DNA from: Bisbaumannia pacifica
GTDB lineage: Bacteria; Pseudomonadota; Gammaproteobacteria; Pseudomonadales; Halomonadaceae
DNA: 39,667 nucleotides
Reading direction: 5' to 3'
Assembly: GCF_007989625.1 (NCBI RefSeq)
Contig: NZ_BJUK01000033.1
Location: 1-39,667, forward strand
This document shows positions 15,821 through 25,406 of the stretch, in pieces (the first letter of the stretch is position 1; the number at the start of each line of letters is the position of its first letter). The position numbers and the translations under genes were made by a program. Below the pieces are notes generated by a model. The model saw nothing but the letters and a program-made list of their open reading frames with translations, made no database searches and was not told where the DNA came from.

Positions 15821-16639
15821 CTACAGGCAATCGCGCAGATCACGCTCGGTTCGCCCCAGCAACCAGAAGGCCGCGCCGGCGAGGAGCAGGGTCAGCAACA
15901 GCAGGTTGGCGAGGCCCATGATATCCGGAAGGCGTTGATACATGATGAGCTCCCGGTAGGCGTCAATCAGGTGATAGAGGGGGTTGAGCCGGAGGTAGTG
16001 CATGACCCATTCGGGCAGGATATCGCTGACGTAAACGATAGGCGTGGTCCAGAACCATACCGGCAGGAGTACCGCGACACCTTCCCGGATGTCCTTGAGG
16101 TAGACGGCCAGCACGGCCAGCAGCAAGCCCAGGGCATAGGTAAAAGCGAGTTGCAGAGCGAAGACTACCGGCACCCCCAGCCACCAGACGCCGAAGGGGA
16201 AGTCGACCCACCATAGGAAGACCATGAAGAAGCTCATGCCGATGGCGTAGATAATGGCTTCGGCGATCAGCACGGAGATGGGCAAGGCCTTGAGCGACAG
16301 CTTGACCTTGGTAATCACCCCTGCCCTTTCGCTGAACACATTGGTGATGCTCGACAGGCTCTTGGCGAAGGCCGTCCAGGCAAGGATGCCGATGATCAGA
16401 TAGATGCTGTAGCTGTATTGATCGATCTCGGCGCCGAAGCCTTCCAGACGCGCGCCCATGATGCGCGAGAACACCAGCACGAAGACCAGGATATTGACCA
16501 GCGGCGAGATCAGGGTCCAGGCCTTGCCGATCAGCGAGCCCTTGTGGCGATCGATCAGTTCCTGTCTGGCCAGGTGCCAGATCAATGGAAACTGGCGGCG
16601 CCAGCCGTGCAGGCGACGACGCAGTGGATAAGGCATCAT
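15821..16639 (-). CDS. wzm: Polysaccharide ABC exporter permease (Wzm)
   Basis: 272 residues from MMPYPLRRRLHG, with GGAGAG upstream and an ATGA overlap with the tandem glycosyltransferase gene; 22 further upstream codons are in frame but unsupported. Six hydrophobic segments fit an ABC-2 permease. The N-terminal amphipathic region DLxRQELxDRHKGSLIG-like (HLARQELIDRHKGSLIGKAW) is the family signature, followed by LVNILVFVLVFSRIMG. With Wzt it moves undecaprenyl-linked polysaccharide across the inner membrane. Confidence 0.93.
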   Translation of the reverse strand: MMPYPLRRRLHGWRRQFPLIWHLARQELIDRHKGSLIGKAWTLISPLVNILVFVLVFSRIMGARLEGFGAEIDQYSYSIYLIIGILAWTAFAKSLSSITNVFSERAGVITKVKLSLKALPISVLIAEAIIYAIGMSFFMVFLWWVDFPFGVWWLGVPVVFALQLAFTYALGLLLAVLAVYLKDIREGVAVLLPVWFWTTPIVYVSDILPEWVMHYLRLNPLYHLIDAYRELIMYQRLPDIMGLANLLLLTLLLAGAAFWLLGRTERDLRDCL

Positions 16640-19551
16640 GCAGTCTCTCCGGGTTGGCCGGGCGCCGGGCAGGTCGGCAGGTCGGCCAGGATGGGGGCGA
16701 GCCACTGCTCGGCACTCTGCGACCAGTGATTGAAAGGCATGCCCTGCGAGTGCGATTGTTGCCCCTGCTGCCAGCGCTCGAACCAGGCGATCAACTCCTC
16801 GGCCAAGGCCTCGCCGGTATCTCCCCGGAAGTAGTCGGCATAAGGCCCCGCCACTTCGCGGAATACCGGGATGTCCCTGGCGATGATACCGAGACCATGC
16901 TGAGCGGCCTCGATCAGCGGCAGGCCGAAGCCCTCGCCCAACGATGCGGCGACCAGGGCATCGCCCTGCTGATATAGGCGCTTGAGCAGGGCATCGCTGA
17001 CGCCATCTAGCCAGAACAGACGCTGCTGGCGCTGGGGATGCTGCTTCAATTGGCGCACCAGCTCGTCGACTTGCCAGCCCTGCTTGCCAATGATGATCAG
17101 GTTGAGCGGCACCCGACGTTGCCAGCAGAGGGTGAGGGCATCGACCACCTGCTGATGGCCCTTGCGAGGCTCCATGGTACCGACCATCAGCAGGGTCGCG
17201 CCGTCGAGCGCCGCGAGCGTCGCCAGCAGCCGCTGCTCGCGAGCACTCAGTGGCTGGGGCTCGCCCCGGCCGGCGAAGTCGGCACCCAGATGAAAATAAT
17301 CGACCCAGGGATGCTGCGCCTCATCGAGCGACAGCTGGTGCAGGTGCTGCCTGACGTCCTCGGCCACCGTCGCCGATACACAGGTAATGCCATCGGCGAG
17401 CTCGGCAATGGCCGTAAACCAGCGCCGCATGGTGATCGGAACGTCGGCGGGGAAGCAGTCCGGCAGGTGCAGCGGCAGCAGGTCATGCACGGTGAAGTAG
17501 CAGCGCACCCCATTGGCGCGCAGTCGCTTGAGCGCCTCTCCGGCTTGCTCGAGTAACGGCGGAGCCCACTCCACACTGATATAGACGTCCCCGGGCCGGG
17601 GCTGGTAGGGGCGATCGGGGCCCGGTGAGGGAATGCCCAGTTGATCGCTGGCGAAGCCTCTGGCCAGATGGAAGTCTTCTCCCCCCCAGCGTATCAGCTC
17701 AACACGCCACCCCGCGGGGGGATGGCGCAGTAGATGGTCGGCCAGGCGACGAGTGACGCGTTCGATGCCGGTCTTGAGGTCATGCCAGGCGATGGTACTG
17801 ACATCGAACAGCAGCCGCGGGGCACCCTGAGGGGCCAGGCTATCGACATCGCTTAGCGCGCGCGTCACCGCCGCCAGGTCATCCGCCGACTTGTCGGCCA
17901 GGCCAGGCAAAAGCGCCAGGTCGTCCAGCCAGGCTTCGCGACGCTGACGCCGAGACTGCTTGGCGAAGCGCTCGATAGCATCACGATAGGCCATGGCCAC
18001 GCTGGGCGGATCGAGATGCGTCGCGACCCAGTCACGAGCCAATCGTCCCTTGTCTCGTCGCGCATCGGGCCGCGTCACCAGCTCGCCCAGGATCGTGCTG
18101 AGCGCCTCGGCATCGATGGCGTCGGGTAGCATGGCCATCGCCTCCGCGGGCAACTCGGCACTGCTGCCATGCGCATTGGCCACGACGGCGAGTCCGTGAG
18201 CCATGGCATCGAGAATGGCGCCGGAGCTTTCCCCGCGAGACTGCTGGCGGAGCTGCACGGCGATATCGACGACTTGCAACCAGTCGAGATATTCCTGACG
18301 GTCGACATAGCCGGTAACCCGAACACGCTTACCTCGCGGATGCTCACGCAAACGACGCTCCAGCTGCTGACCGAAGGCGCCACTGTGCTGGGCACCCACC
18401 AGGATGAGGTAGACGTCATCCTGCTGTGACCAGTCGCCTTCCAGAAAGGCCTCGACGAGCCGGTCGGTCAGCTTCTTGGGGTTGATGCCGCCGAAACTGG
18501 CAATCAGGCAGGCATCGTCATCGATTCCCAAGGCCCGTCGCTTGTCACGCCGCTCCCCGGCCGAGGCCAGTGTGGGTAATTCGCGCAGGTGAGGGATCAC
18601 TGCCGCCGGCTCCTGCCAGGCTTCGACACGCCAATGGCGATCCAGGGATTCGGCAAAGTGTGAATGGTAGATCAAGCCGGCGGCTTCCTGAGTCACGAAG
18701 CCATTGACCGGGTACTCTTCCGGTCCACGCCCCCCCTGGGAGTCACGCTGGGCATAGGCGTCCAGGGCAAGGACTGCCGGGTAGCCATGATCCTGAAACA
18801 GCCGCTGACGTAACCCATCCGGCCATAGCCCGCTGTCGGCGAGCCACCAGACGGCATCGAAAAGATAGATGTCATGCAGGACCACCGTCCCCGGATGGTC
18901 CCTGAGCAGGTCGAACTGAAACGCATGATAGGGCGAATTGCCGACCTGATAGAGGATACGGTCGAATTCGTGGCTGCAGGCGCGAAATGCTTCGGGCTCC
19001 ATGACCGCAAAGCGCTCGACCAGGGCGGCCTCGACCACTGGCTGGCTGACTACCAGGGTAATCTCGTAATGAGCGGCCAGATAGGGCAGCAACTCGGCGC
19101 TGTAGTCGGCAATTCCCGTTGCTTCGGGCGGCAACGGAGAGATAAACGCCAGGCGCGGCCGCGATGCCGGCAACTCCGGATCGGACGAGGCCAGCAAGGC
19201 ATCGAGACCCATGTCAGCCGCAGGCTGGTCGGCATGGAGTCGGTAACGATGGCTATCGACATCGACTCCGGCAAGCATACCGCGAATGGCCAGGGGGACC
19301 AGGCCTGGCGCCTGGGCAGCCAGAGCATCACGAGCCTGCGTGCTAAAGGAAAGGATCTCCGCCTCATCGAATACGCTGTGCAATCGGCGACGAAGCGTGA
19401 TCAGCTCCGCATCCGTAAACCCCAGCAGCAATAGCTTGTCTCCGGGCCGCTTGTCTTGGATCAGCCCCGGTATCCAGGAGGTATCGGCATCTAGAGGAAG
19501 GCCACCCGGGTTATCGATGATATCTAACACCTTCTTCACTACCGCCCCCAT
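16636..19551 (-). CDS. Tandem GT4 glycosyltransferase (two domains)
   Basis: 971 residues. A leader domain of about 125 residues is followed by two GT4 modules. The first begins near residue 131 (RLAFISPLPPEATGIADYSAELL) and carries ESSGAILDAMAHGLAVVANAHGSSAE. The second begins near residue 575 (RLLFDVSTIAWHDLKTGIERVTRRL) and carries GTMEPRKGHQQVVDAL and EGFGLPLIEAAQHGLGIIARDIPVFRE. Fused GT4 enzymes of this type, such as WbdA, polymerise mannan or rhamnan O-chains; the manC gene upstream fits a GDP-mannose-derived sugar (inference). The start overlaps the 79-residue gene by 13 bp and its ribosome site is weak, so the exact start is uncertain. Confidence 0.85.
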   Translation of the reverse strand: MGAVVKKVLDIIDNPGGLPLDADTSWIPGLIQDKRPGDKLLLLGFTDAELITLRRRLHSVFDEAEILSFSTQARDALAAQAPGLVPLAIRGMLAGVDVDSHRYRLHADQPAADMGLDALLASSDPELPASRPRLAFISPLPPEATGIADYSAELLPYLAAHYEITLVVSQPVVEAALVERFAVMEPEAFRACSHEFDRILYQVGNSPYHAFQFDLLRDHPGTVVLHDIYLFDAVWWLADSGLWPDGLRQRLFQDHGYPAVLALDAYAQRDSQGGRGPEEYPVNGFVTQEAAGLIYHSHFAESLDRHWRVEAWQEPAAVIPHLRELPTLASAGERRDKRRALGIDDDACLIASFGGINPKKLTDRLVEAFLEGDWSQQDDVYLILVGAQHSGAFGQQLERRLREHPRGKRVRVTGYVDRQEYLDWLQVVDIAVQLRQQSRGESSGAILDAMAHGLAVVANAHGSSAELPAEAMAMLPDAIDAEALSTILGELVTRPDARRDKGRLARDWVATHLDPPSVAMAYRDAIERFAKQSRRQRREAWLDDLALLPGLADKSADDLAAVTRALSDVDSLAPQGAPRLLFDVSTIAWHDLKTGIERVTRRLADHLLRHPPAGWRVELIRWGGEDFHLARGFASDQLGIPSPGPDRPYQPRPGDVYISVEWAPPLLEQAGEALKRLRANGVRCYFTVHDLLPLHLPDCFPADVPITMRRWFTAIAELADGITCVSATVAEDVRQHLHQLSLDEAQHPWVDYFHLGADFAGRGEPQPLSAREQRLLATLAALDGATLLMVGTMEPRKGHQQVVDALTLCWQRRVPLNLIIIGKQGWQVDELVRQLKQHPQRQQRLFWLDGVSDALLKRLYQQGDALVAASLGEGFGLPLIEAAQHGLGIIARDIPVFREVAGPYADYFRGDTGEALAEELIAWFERWQQGQQSHSQGMPFNHWSQSAEQWLAPILADLPTCPAPGQPGETA

Positions 19552-19778
19552 CGCTTGTGCAAGTCTTGCGTCAGTCGCTGCTGATAATCGCTGAGCGGCT
19601 CGAAGCGATTGATGCCGGCTTGTCGTCCGAAGAGCGAACCACCATGCATCAGCCGCAATACCAGCCCTCGTAGCCGGGGGGCGCGCTCCAGACTACGCTT
19701 GGCGATCGATTTGAGTCGCGGAGAGTGCGCCAAGCGCTTCAACAAGCGCGAGATCCACCGTCGTAGCGCCTGTTTCAT
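19539..19778 (-). CDS. 79-residue basic protein inside the polysaccharide operon
   Basis: Very basic (repeated Arg/Lys in LRRWISRLLKRLAHSPRLKSIAKRSLERAPRLRGL), helical, probably amphipathic, with no clear transmembrane segment. The ATG overlaps the upstream glycosyltransferase stop as ATGA, and its end overlaps the next gene by 13 bp, so it is embedded in a coupled operon and is likely translated. It resembles the basic tails found on some glycosyltransferases and may be a detached membrane-docking segment; this is a guess. Confidence 0.65.
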   Translation of the reverse strand: MKQALRRWISRLLKRLAHSPRLKSIAKRSLERAPRLRGLVLRLMHGGSLFGRQAGINRFEPLSDYQQRLTQDLHKRWGR

Positions 19779-20956
19779 GACAACGGCTCCGTCATTGCAT
19801 CGGGACTGGCCAGCACTTGATAGAGTGCCTGCCAGAAGTGGGTACGGGTGAAGCGCTGCACTTGCTGGTGGAGCGCTGCGGGTGAAAAGGTCAACGACTC
19901 GAATCGCTCGATGGCCGATAGCAGGCTATCCGCCGTCTGCACATCGAAGAACAGCCCAGTCGCTTGCTCCGCGCTCTCGATCCCACGAACGGTTTCCAGG
20001 GCACCGCCATGCCCATAGGCGATCACCGGAGCTCCATGGGCCTGGGCCTCGAGGGGTAGAATGCCGAAATCCTCGTCGGCGGCGAACACGAAGGCACGGG
20101 TACGGCTCATCAGATCACTTAGTACCGCATCGGGCTGATAGCCCAGCAGCTGGATATTGTTCGCCCCTGCCGCCAGTTGTGCCAGGCGCTTTCGCTCGGG
20201 GCCATCGCCAACCACCTTCAATTGCCGTCGCCCATCCCGCTTGAAGGCCTCGATGATCAGGTCGATTCGCTTGTAGGGCACCAGTCGCGATGCCGCAAGA
20301 TAGAAGTCTTCTCGCGGGGCGTCGGGAGCAAGGTCCCGGGGAAGATCGACTGGTGGGTGGATGACTGTCGCATCACGCCGGTAGAACTTGGCAATGCGCC
20401 CCGCCACGTTCGCCGAGTTGGCGATAAAGTGATCCACCTGGCTGGCGGTAAAGTGATCCCATTGACGCAGCCGCTTGAGGCTTCGCCGCACGGCCCATTC
20501 AATGGGTGCCGGAAAGTTCGCATCGCGCAGATAGGCTTCTTTCATGTCCCAGGCATAGCGCATGGGCGTATGGCAATAGCAATAGTGACGCTGCCCGGGA
20601 TGCGTCAGCACTCCCTTGGCGACGGCATGGCTGGAGGAGATCACCAGGTCGAAGTCGCTGAGGTCGAACTGCTCGATGGCGTAGGGCATCCAGGGCAGGT
20701 AATGTCGATAACGATGTCGGGCCAAGGGCAGGCGCTGGATCAGGCTGGTTTGCACGCGATGCCTGGCAATGCGCCCACGCTGCTCGGCGGGCAAGAAGTC
20801 GACCAGGGTGAAGAGTTCCGCCTGGGGGAAGGCCTCGAGCAAGGCATCGAGCACCTTTTCCGCCCCGCCCTGCACCACCAGCCAATCATGCACGATGGCC
20901 ACCCGCAGGTGGCCATAGCCGTCATGCAGCGCCGTGAGAGGTGCCGACTCGCTCAT
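19775..20956 (-). CDS. GT4-family glycosyltransferase (WbaZ-like mannosyltransferase candidate)
   Basis: 393 residues. The N-terminal half has RVAIVHDWLVVQGGAEKVLDAL and HYCYCHTPMRYAWD, typical of the WbaZ/WbdB-like GT4 group that uses GDP-mannose. The C-terminal half has DEDFGILPLEAQAHGAPVIAYGHGGALETV with the EX7E motif. It is cytoplasmic. It overlaps the stop of manC as ATGA, so donor synthesis and use are translationally linked. Mannose as the donor sugar is inferred from the neighbour and subfamily resemblance. Confidence 0.85.
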   Translation of the reverse strand: MSESAPLTALHDGYGHLRVAIVHDWLVVQGGAEKVLDALLEAFPQAELFTLVDFLPAEQRGRIARHRVQTSLIQRLPLARHRYRHYLPWMPYAIEQFDLSDFDLVISSSHAVAKGVLTHPGQRHYCYCHTPMRYAWDMKEAYLRDANFPAPIEWAVRRSLKRLRQWDHFTASQVDHFIANSANVAGRIAKFYRRDATVIHPPVDLPRDLAPDAPREDFYLAASRLVPYKRIDLIIEAFKRDGRRQLKVVGDGPERKRLAQLAAGANNIQLLGYQPDAVLSDLMSRTRAFVFAADEDFGILPLEAQAHGAPVIAYGHGGALETVRGIESAEQATGLFFDVQTADSLLSAIERFESLTFSPAALHQQVQRFTRTHFWQALYQVLASPDAMTEPLS

Positions 20957-22404
20957 GAGACGTCACAAGAGCGGCCATAGGCATCGTCGAAGCGCACGAT
21001 ATCATCCTCTCCAAGGTAGGAGCCGGTTTGCACCTCGATCAGCCGCAGCGGCACCAGCCCGGGATTTTCCAGCCGATGCAGGATCCCCAGCGGAATGTAG
21101 GTGGACTCCCCTTCGGTCAGCACCCGGTGAGTCAGTCCTTGCTGATCGCCGGGGCGCTCTCCCTGGGTCACGCGGGCGGTACCCTCGACGATGACCCAAT
21201 GCTCGGCGCGGTGATGATGCATCTGCAGGGAGAGCTGATGACCTGGCTTGACGACGATCTCCTTGACTTGGAAGCCCTCGCTGATCGCCATGGTCCGGTA
21301 GTAGCCCCAGGGGCGATAAACGCGCCGATGAGTCAGATGCTCACAGCGACTGTCGCGCTTGAGCGCCTCGACGATGCGCTTGGTCTCCTGGGCCTGATGA
21401 CGGTCGGCCACCAGCACGGCATCATCGGTTTCTATGATAACCAGGTCTTCTACGCCAACCGCCGCTACCAGGCGTGACTCACTGCGGACCAGGGTGTTGC
21501 GTGCCTGGTGCAGCAGAACATCCCCCTGGGTAGCATTACCCGAGGCATCGTCGCGGGAGTGTAGGGCATGGATGGCATCCCAGGCACCGATATCACTCCA
21601 GCCGGGGTCCATGGGGACCACGGCCGCATCCTGGGTATTCTCCATCACCGCATAGTCGATAGACTCGCCACGGCAGGCGGCGAAGGCCTCGACATCGATG
21701 CGCAGGAAGTCGAGATCCTCGCGGCTGGCCGCCAGCGCCCTACGGCAGGATTCGAGGATATCGCCGGCATGACGCTCCAGCTCCTCGAGATAGCGGCTGG
21801 CCGAGATCAGGAAGATGCCGCTGTTCCACAGATAGTCCCCGCTGGACAGATAGGCGGCAGCGCGTTCGGCATCGGGCTTCTCGACGAAAGCATCGACTCG
21901 GTAACCGGCATCGCCCAGGGCCTCGCCACGACGAATATAGCCATAACCGGTATGCGGAGAAGCGGGCGTGATGCCAAAGGTCACCAGTTTCCCTTTGCGA
22001 GCTAAGCGTCGCCCCTGCGCTACGGCGTCCAGGAAAGCCTGGGCATCCTCGATTACATGGTCGGCAGGCATCACCAACAGCAGCGGATCGTCCTGATCCT
22101 GCTGCGCCGCCAGAGCCGCCAAGGCAAGAGCCGGAGCGGTGTTTCGCCCCATGGGCTCAAGCACGATGCGACTCGGTATCACTCCCAGCGCCTGTAGTTG
22201 CTCGGCGGCCAGGAAACGATGCGCTTCATTGCAAACCAACAGCGGCGGCAGGCACTCGGCCAGCGACCCCAGACGCAATACCGCTTCCTGAAGCAGCGAA
22301 TGGTCGGAGGAGTTGAGCTTGAGAAACTGCTTGGGATAGGCCTCTCGAGAGACCGGCCAAAGGCGCGATCCAGAGCCACCAGACAGTATCACGGGCAGTA
22401 TCAT
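20953..22404 (-). CDS. manC: Mannose-1-phosphate guanylyltransferase / mannose-6-phosphate isomerase
   Basis: 483 residues from MILPVILSGGSGSRLWPVSR, chosen over an 11-codon longer frame because AAGGAGG sits 4-5 nt upstream. The pyrophosphorylase signature GGSGSRLWPVSREAYPKQF opens the protein and FVEKPD follows near residue 165. The C-terminal third has the type II isomerase cupin (RPWGYYRTMAISEGFQVKEI, QLSLQMHHHRAEHW). It makes GDP-mannose for the operon's glycosyltransferases. No GDP-mannose dehydratase or phosphomannomutase gene is present in the window. Confidence 0.95.
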   Translation of the reverse strand: MILPVILSGGSGSRLWPVSREAYPKQFLKLNSSDHSLLQEAVLRLGSLAECLPPLLVCNEAHRFLAAEQLQALGVIPSRIVLEPMGRNTAPALALAALAAQQDQDDPLLLVMPADHVIEDAQAFLDAVAQGRRLARKGKLVTFGITPASPHTGYGYIRRGEALGDAGYRVDAFVEKPDAERAAAYLSSGDYLWNSGIFLISASRYLEELERHAGDILESCRRALAASREDLDFLRIDVEAFAACRGESIDYAVMENTQDAAVVPMDPGWSDIGAWDAIHALHSRDDASGNATQGDVLLHQARNTLVRSESRLVAAVGVEDLVIIETDDAVLVADRHQAQETKRIVEALKRDSRCEHLTHRRVYRPWGYYRTMAISEGFQVKEIVVKPGHQLSLQMHHHRAEHWVIVEGTARVTQGERPGDQQGLTHRVLTEGESTYIPLGILHRLENPGLVPLRLIEVQTGSYLGEDDIVRFDDAYGRSCDVS

Positions 22405-22471
22405 CGCTCCTCCTTGATATAGCATCGACGCACCCATGGTGGTTGGTCATCCATCAGTCGAATGGCGGAGG

Positions 22472-22480
22472 ATGATAGCA
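22472..22480 (-). promoter_or_regulatory. Possible extended -10 element upstream of manC
   Basis: TGC-TATCAT on the minus strand in the 150-bp gap between the WcaJ-type gene and manC, without a good -35 box. It may give manC and the downstream glycosyltransferases an internal promoter. Confidence 0.3.
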
Positions 22481-22554
22481 TTTCCTATCGGCAGTAGCAG
22501 CGCCTGGAGGGGGACCGGCTGGATCGCCGAGCCGGCGAGCTGCTGCCTCGGATG

Positions 22555-23931
22555 CTAGGGCTGGCGGTTGATAAAGCCGCGAGTCAGGGTCATGGCAAGA
22601 ATCTTGAGGTCGAGCCCCAGTGACCAATTATCGATATAGAAGAGGTCGTATTCCACTCGCTTGCGCATAGTTTCCACATTATCGGTGATACCACGCAAGC
22701 CGTTGACCTGGGCCCACCCCGTCATGCCAGGCTTGACCCGGTGACGTTGCATATACGCCTCGATCTCGTCCTTGTAGTATTCATTGTGGTCCATGGCATG
22801 CGGACGCGGACCAACCAGCGACATGCGCCCCTGCAGCACATTATAGAGCTGGGGCAACTCGTCGAGGCTGGTCCGCCGCAGGAAAGCCCCCAGCGGCGTG
22901 ATTCGAGGATCCCCCCGAGTGGCCTGCTGCGTGCCCGCACCGGGCTCGTGGAGAGCCATGGAGCGGAACTTGTAGATCTTGAAGCTTTTGCCGTCCAGGC
23001 CGTGGCGCTGCTGCTTGAACAGCACCGGCCCCCCCATCTTCCAGCGTACCAGGGCAGCAATTCCCAACATCACAGGCAAGAAGGCTAGCAGCAGCAAGAG
23101 CCCCAGCAGCCGATCCTCACAGGCCTTGACCAGACGCATTGGGCCATTCAGCGGACTATAGTTGAGGTCCAGGGAGTACATGCCGGCGACTTGAGCCATG
23201 CGATGGTTGAGTAACCGGACATCGGACAGGTCGGGGAAATAGCGAATGCTGACCGGCACGCGAACCAGCTCATCAGCCAGTTGGCGCACTCGATCACCCT
23301 GTGCCAGAGGGTAACTGAGCCAGATCTCGTCGAAATCGCGATCGAAAATACTGACGGTAGCCAGGCTACGCACCTCGTCACGCACGGCCTTGACGCTATC
23401 TCCAATCACCCGGTGAGTGACTCGATAGCCCACGAACGGCATGCTACCGAGGCGAGCCTCTAGTCGCGACACATTGCTTTGCGGCCCGATCAGCACAATG
23501 CGCTTGATATTGTGCCCCTGCGCACGCAGCCGTCGTAAATACCCATACAGCGCCGCACGAATCAGCGCGCCGGTACCCAGCACCCCCAGCGACGCCGCCC
23601 CCATCCATAGGCGTGAGAAGGTCTGGGTGCTCTGAGTAGCCACCAGCAGCAAGCTGATCAGGACAATGGTCGTTAGCCAGCTAAGCACGTAAACACCCAG
23701 CATGGTGTAGAGGCTACGCCCCCGCCATGGCTGGTAAAGCCCGATCAGCTCGCCACAGGCCGGCAACAAGAGGCTACCGGCGATGATCAACAGCGGATAT
23801 TCGAGACGCTCAGTGTGATCGAGCCCAGGCAGCATGCGCATCAGAGCAAAGGCCACCAGTAGGGCAACGGCGGCATCGAAGCAGCGCATTCCGCGCCTTA
23901 GCCAGTCACTATAACTGGAGACCAGACTCAT
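22555..23931 (-). CDS. Undecaprenyl-phosphate sugar phosphotransferase (WcaJ/PssY type)
   Basis: 458 residues. Four N-terminal transmembrane helices are followed by a Rossmann-like middle region (KRIVLIGPQSNVSRLEARL), then a re-entrant hydrophobic segment near residue 285. The catalytic bacterial sugar transferase domain contains LFKQQRHGLDGKSFKIYKFRSM, LRRTSLDELPQLYNVLQGRMSLVGPRP and KPGMTGWAQVNGLRG. It loads the first sugar phosphate, usually glucose or galactose, onto undecaprenyl phosphate. It is 14 bp from the TolC-type gene, which ties the T1SS genes to the polysaccharide genes. Confidence 0.93.
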   Translation of the reverse strand: MSLVSSYSDWLRRGMRCFDAAVALLVAFALMRMLPGLDHTERLEYPLLIIAGSLLLPACGELIGLYQPWRGRSLYTMLGVYVLSWLTTIVLISLLLVATQSTQTFSRLWMGAASLGVLGTGALIRAALYGYLRRLRAQGHNIKRIVLIGPQSNVSRLEARLGSMPFVGYRVTHRVIGDSVKAVRDEVRSLATVSIFDRDFDEIWLSYPLAQGDRVRQLADELVRVPVSIRYFPDLSDVRLLNHRMAQVAGMYSLDLNYSPLNGPMRLVKACEDRLLGLLLLLAFLPVMLGIAALVRWKMGGPVLFKQQRHGLDGKSFKIYKFRSMALHEPGAGTQQATRGDPRITPLGAFLRRTSLDELPQLYNVLQGRMSLVGPRPHAMDHNEYYKDEIEAYMQRHRVKPGMTGWAQVNGLRGITDNVETMRKRVEYDLFYIDNWSLGLDLKILAMTLTRGFINRQP

Positions 23932-23945
23932 CGCAGGAGGCGCCC

Positions 23946-25406
23946 TCAGGCATCCTGAACGGGGTGGATGCTGATCAACAGGACCATGATCCGATTGAGC
24001 ACGCCACTATCGAGCTCTCCCACGGCAGCACTCAGTGCCACATGGTCCAGTGCGTAGCGGCCCAGGGTATCGACGAACTGGATACGCTGGTCGTAGAGGC
24101 TTGCCCGGGCATCGAGTACATCGACCAGGTCTCGCAGTCCCAATTGCTCACCTCGTTCGGCGGCGGCAAGGAACAGCTCACTGGACTCAATGGCTTGTTC
24201 CAGGGCCTCGAGGCGACGCACACTGCCATTCAGGGAGCGCAAGCGTTGGCGCACTTCCTGAGCCGCCAGATTACGTTCATGATCAACGCCCTCATTGGCG
24301 GCCTGAGCCAGCAACTCCCCCTGCCTTACGCTGGCACGAGTGTAGCCCCCCTGATAGAGGGGCATGCTCAACTCGACGCTGGCACGATAATCCTCGCTTT
24401 CCCGAAGCTCATCTTCGCTGACCCGATCGCTGTAGCTGAGATTCAGGTTCAGCTCGGGGAAATAGCCACTGCGTCGTACGCGCGTGTTGCTCTGAGCCAC
24501 CTCACGCTCGGCCAGGGCACGCCGCACATTGAGATTGTCATTGATCCGCTCGAGCCAATCTTGCTCGTCGCCCCACTCGCGCCGAATGGCGACGGCCGCA
24601 AGATCACCGACCCGACGATTCTCGAAGGCAGGTCGGCTGCCCGTCAGGCGCTCCAGCTCACTCAGGGCATTGTCCAGCTCATTCTCGGCCTGGACCGCAT
24701 CGGCGATGGCCTGATCGAGACGCGACTGGGACTCCAACAAACTGATGCGATCTCCCACGCCGAGCTCATAAGCACGGTTTGCCTGACGAAGCTGCAATTC
24801 GAGGGCATCCTGCTGTGATTCCAGCAGCCCCAGCCGACGCGAGGCCAGGAAAGCATTGATATAGGCCTCGCTTACCTGCAGGGCCAACTGCTCTTCGGTC
24901 AGGGCAAGCTCCCACTCGGCCATGCCGATTTCCGCCTCGGCCCTGGCCAGCCCCCGCCAGCGCTCCAGGCTGAACAGAGGCTGCTGTAGTTGTACCTGCC
25001 AGTAGTGCTCGGTGATCTCCCCGGGACGAGTGGCCTCCTTATCGAGGCCGAAATCGTCGGGGCTGGTCTGAAGGTTCGTCGAATCCTGCCACAAGTAGTT
25101 GGCGTTGGCCGAAAGCTGCGGCAGCAGGCGGGAGCGCGCCATGGGCCCCTCCTGCTCGGTGGCCTCCAGCTCGTAACGCTTGCGGCTCAGCTGTGAGTCG
25201 TGCCGCAGCGCCTGACGGAACAGCTCCGTCAACGAGGGAAGCGACGAGGCCTCGACAGCCACCACTTCATCTTGAAGCGCCCGAAGGTCGGCCATCGCCT
25301 CGGCCCCGGCGGGAGCTTCCTCCAATGCCTGGGCCAGTACCGGGCCGCTCAGGCTCGCTGCCAGCATCGCCATGGCCAGCGACTCGCGGTATCGCAATAA
25401 CCTCAT
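23946..25406 (-). CDS. TolC-family outer-membrane channel of a type I secretion system
   Basis: 486 residues from the ATG at 25406, with GGGAGG upstream; a TTG one codon earlier is less likely. The start overlaps the adaptor stop as TGATG. The N-terminal signal peptide (MRLLRYRESLAMAMLAASLSGPVLAQA) is followed by two OEP repeats rich in long helices, with LGVGDRISLLESQSRLDQAIAD and LGLRDLVDVLDARASLYDQ as the duplicated core motif. It forms the outer-membrane/periplasmic tunnel with the HlyD-type adaptor and ABC exporter encoded upstream. Confidence 0.93.
   Translation of the reverse strand: MRLLRYRESLAMAMLAASLSGPVLAQALEEAPAGAEAMADLRALQDEVVAVEASSLPSLTELFRQALRHDSQLSRKRYELEATEQEGPMARSRLLPQLSANANYLWQDSTNLQTSPDDFGLDKEATRPGEITEHYWQVQLQQPLFSLERWRGLARAEAEIGMAEWELALTEEQLALQVSEAYINAFLASRRLGLLESQQDALELQLRQANRAYELGVGDRISLLESQSRLDQAIADAVQAENELDNALSELERLTGSRPAFENRRVGDLAAVAIRREWGDEQDWLERINDNLNVRRALAEREVAQSNTRVRRSGYFPELNLNLSYSDRVSEDELRESEDYRASVELSMPLYQGGYTRASVRQGELLAQAANEGVDHERNLAAQEVRQRLRSLNGSVRRLEALEQAIESSELFLAAAERGEQLGLRDLVDVLDARASLYDQRIQFVDTLGRYALDHVALSAAVGELDSGVLNRIMVLLISIHPVQDA

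Noticed and set aside
19539-19546. GGCGGTAG (minus strand), an 8-base match to the ops element of RfaH-controlled operons
   Set aside because: It lies inside overlapping coding sequences in mid-operon, lacks the JUMPstart context, and one 8-mer is expected by chance.
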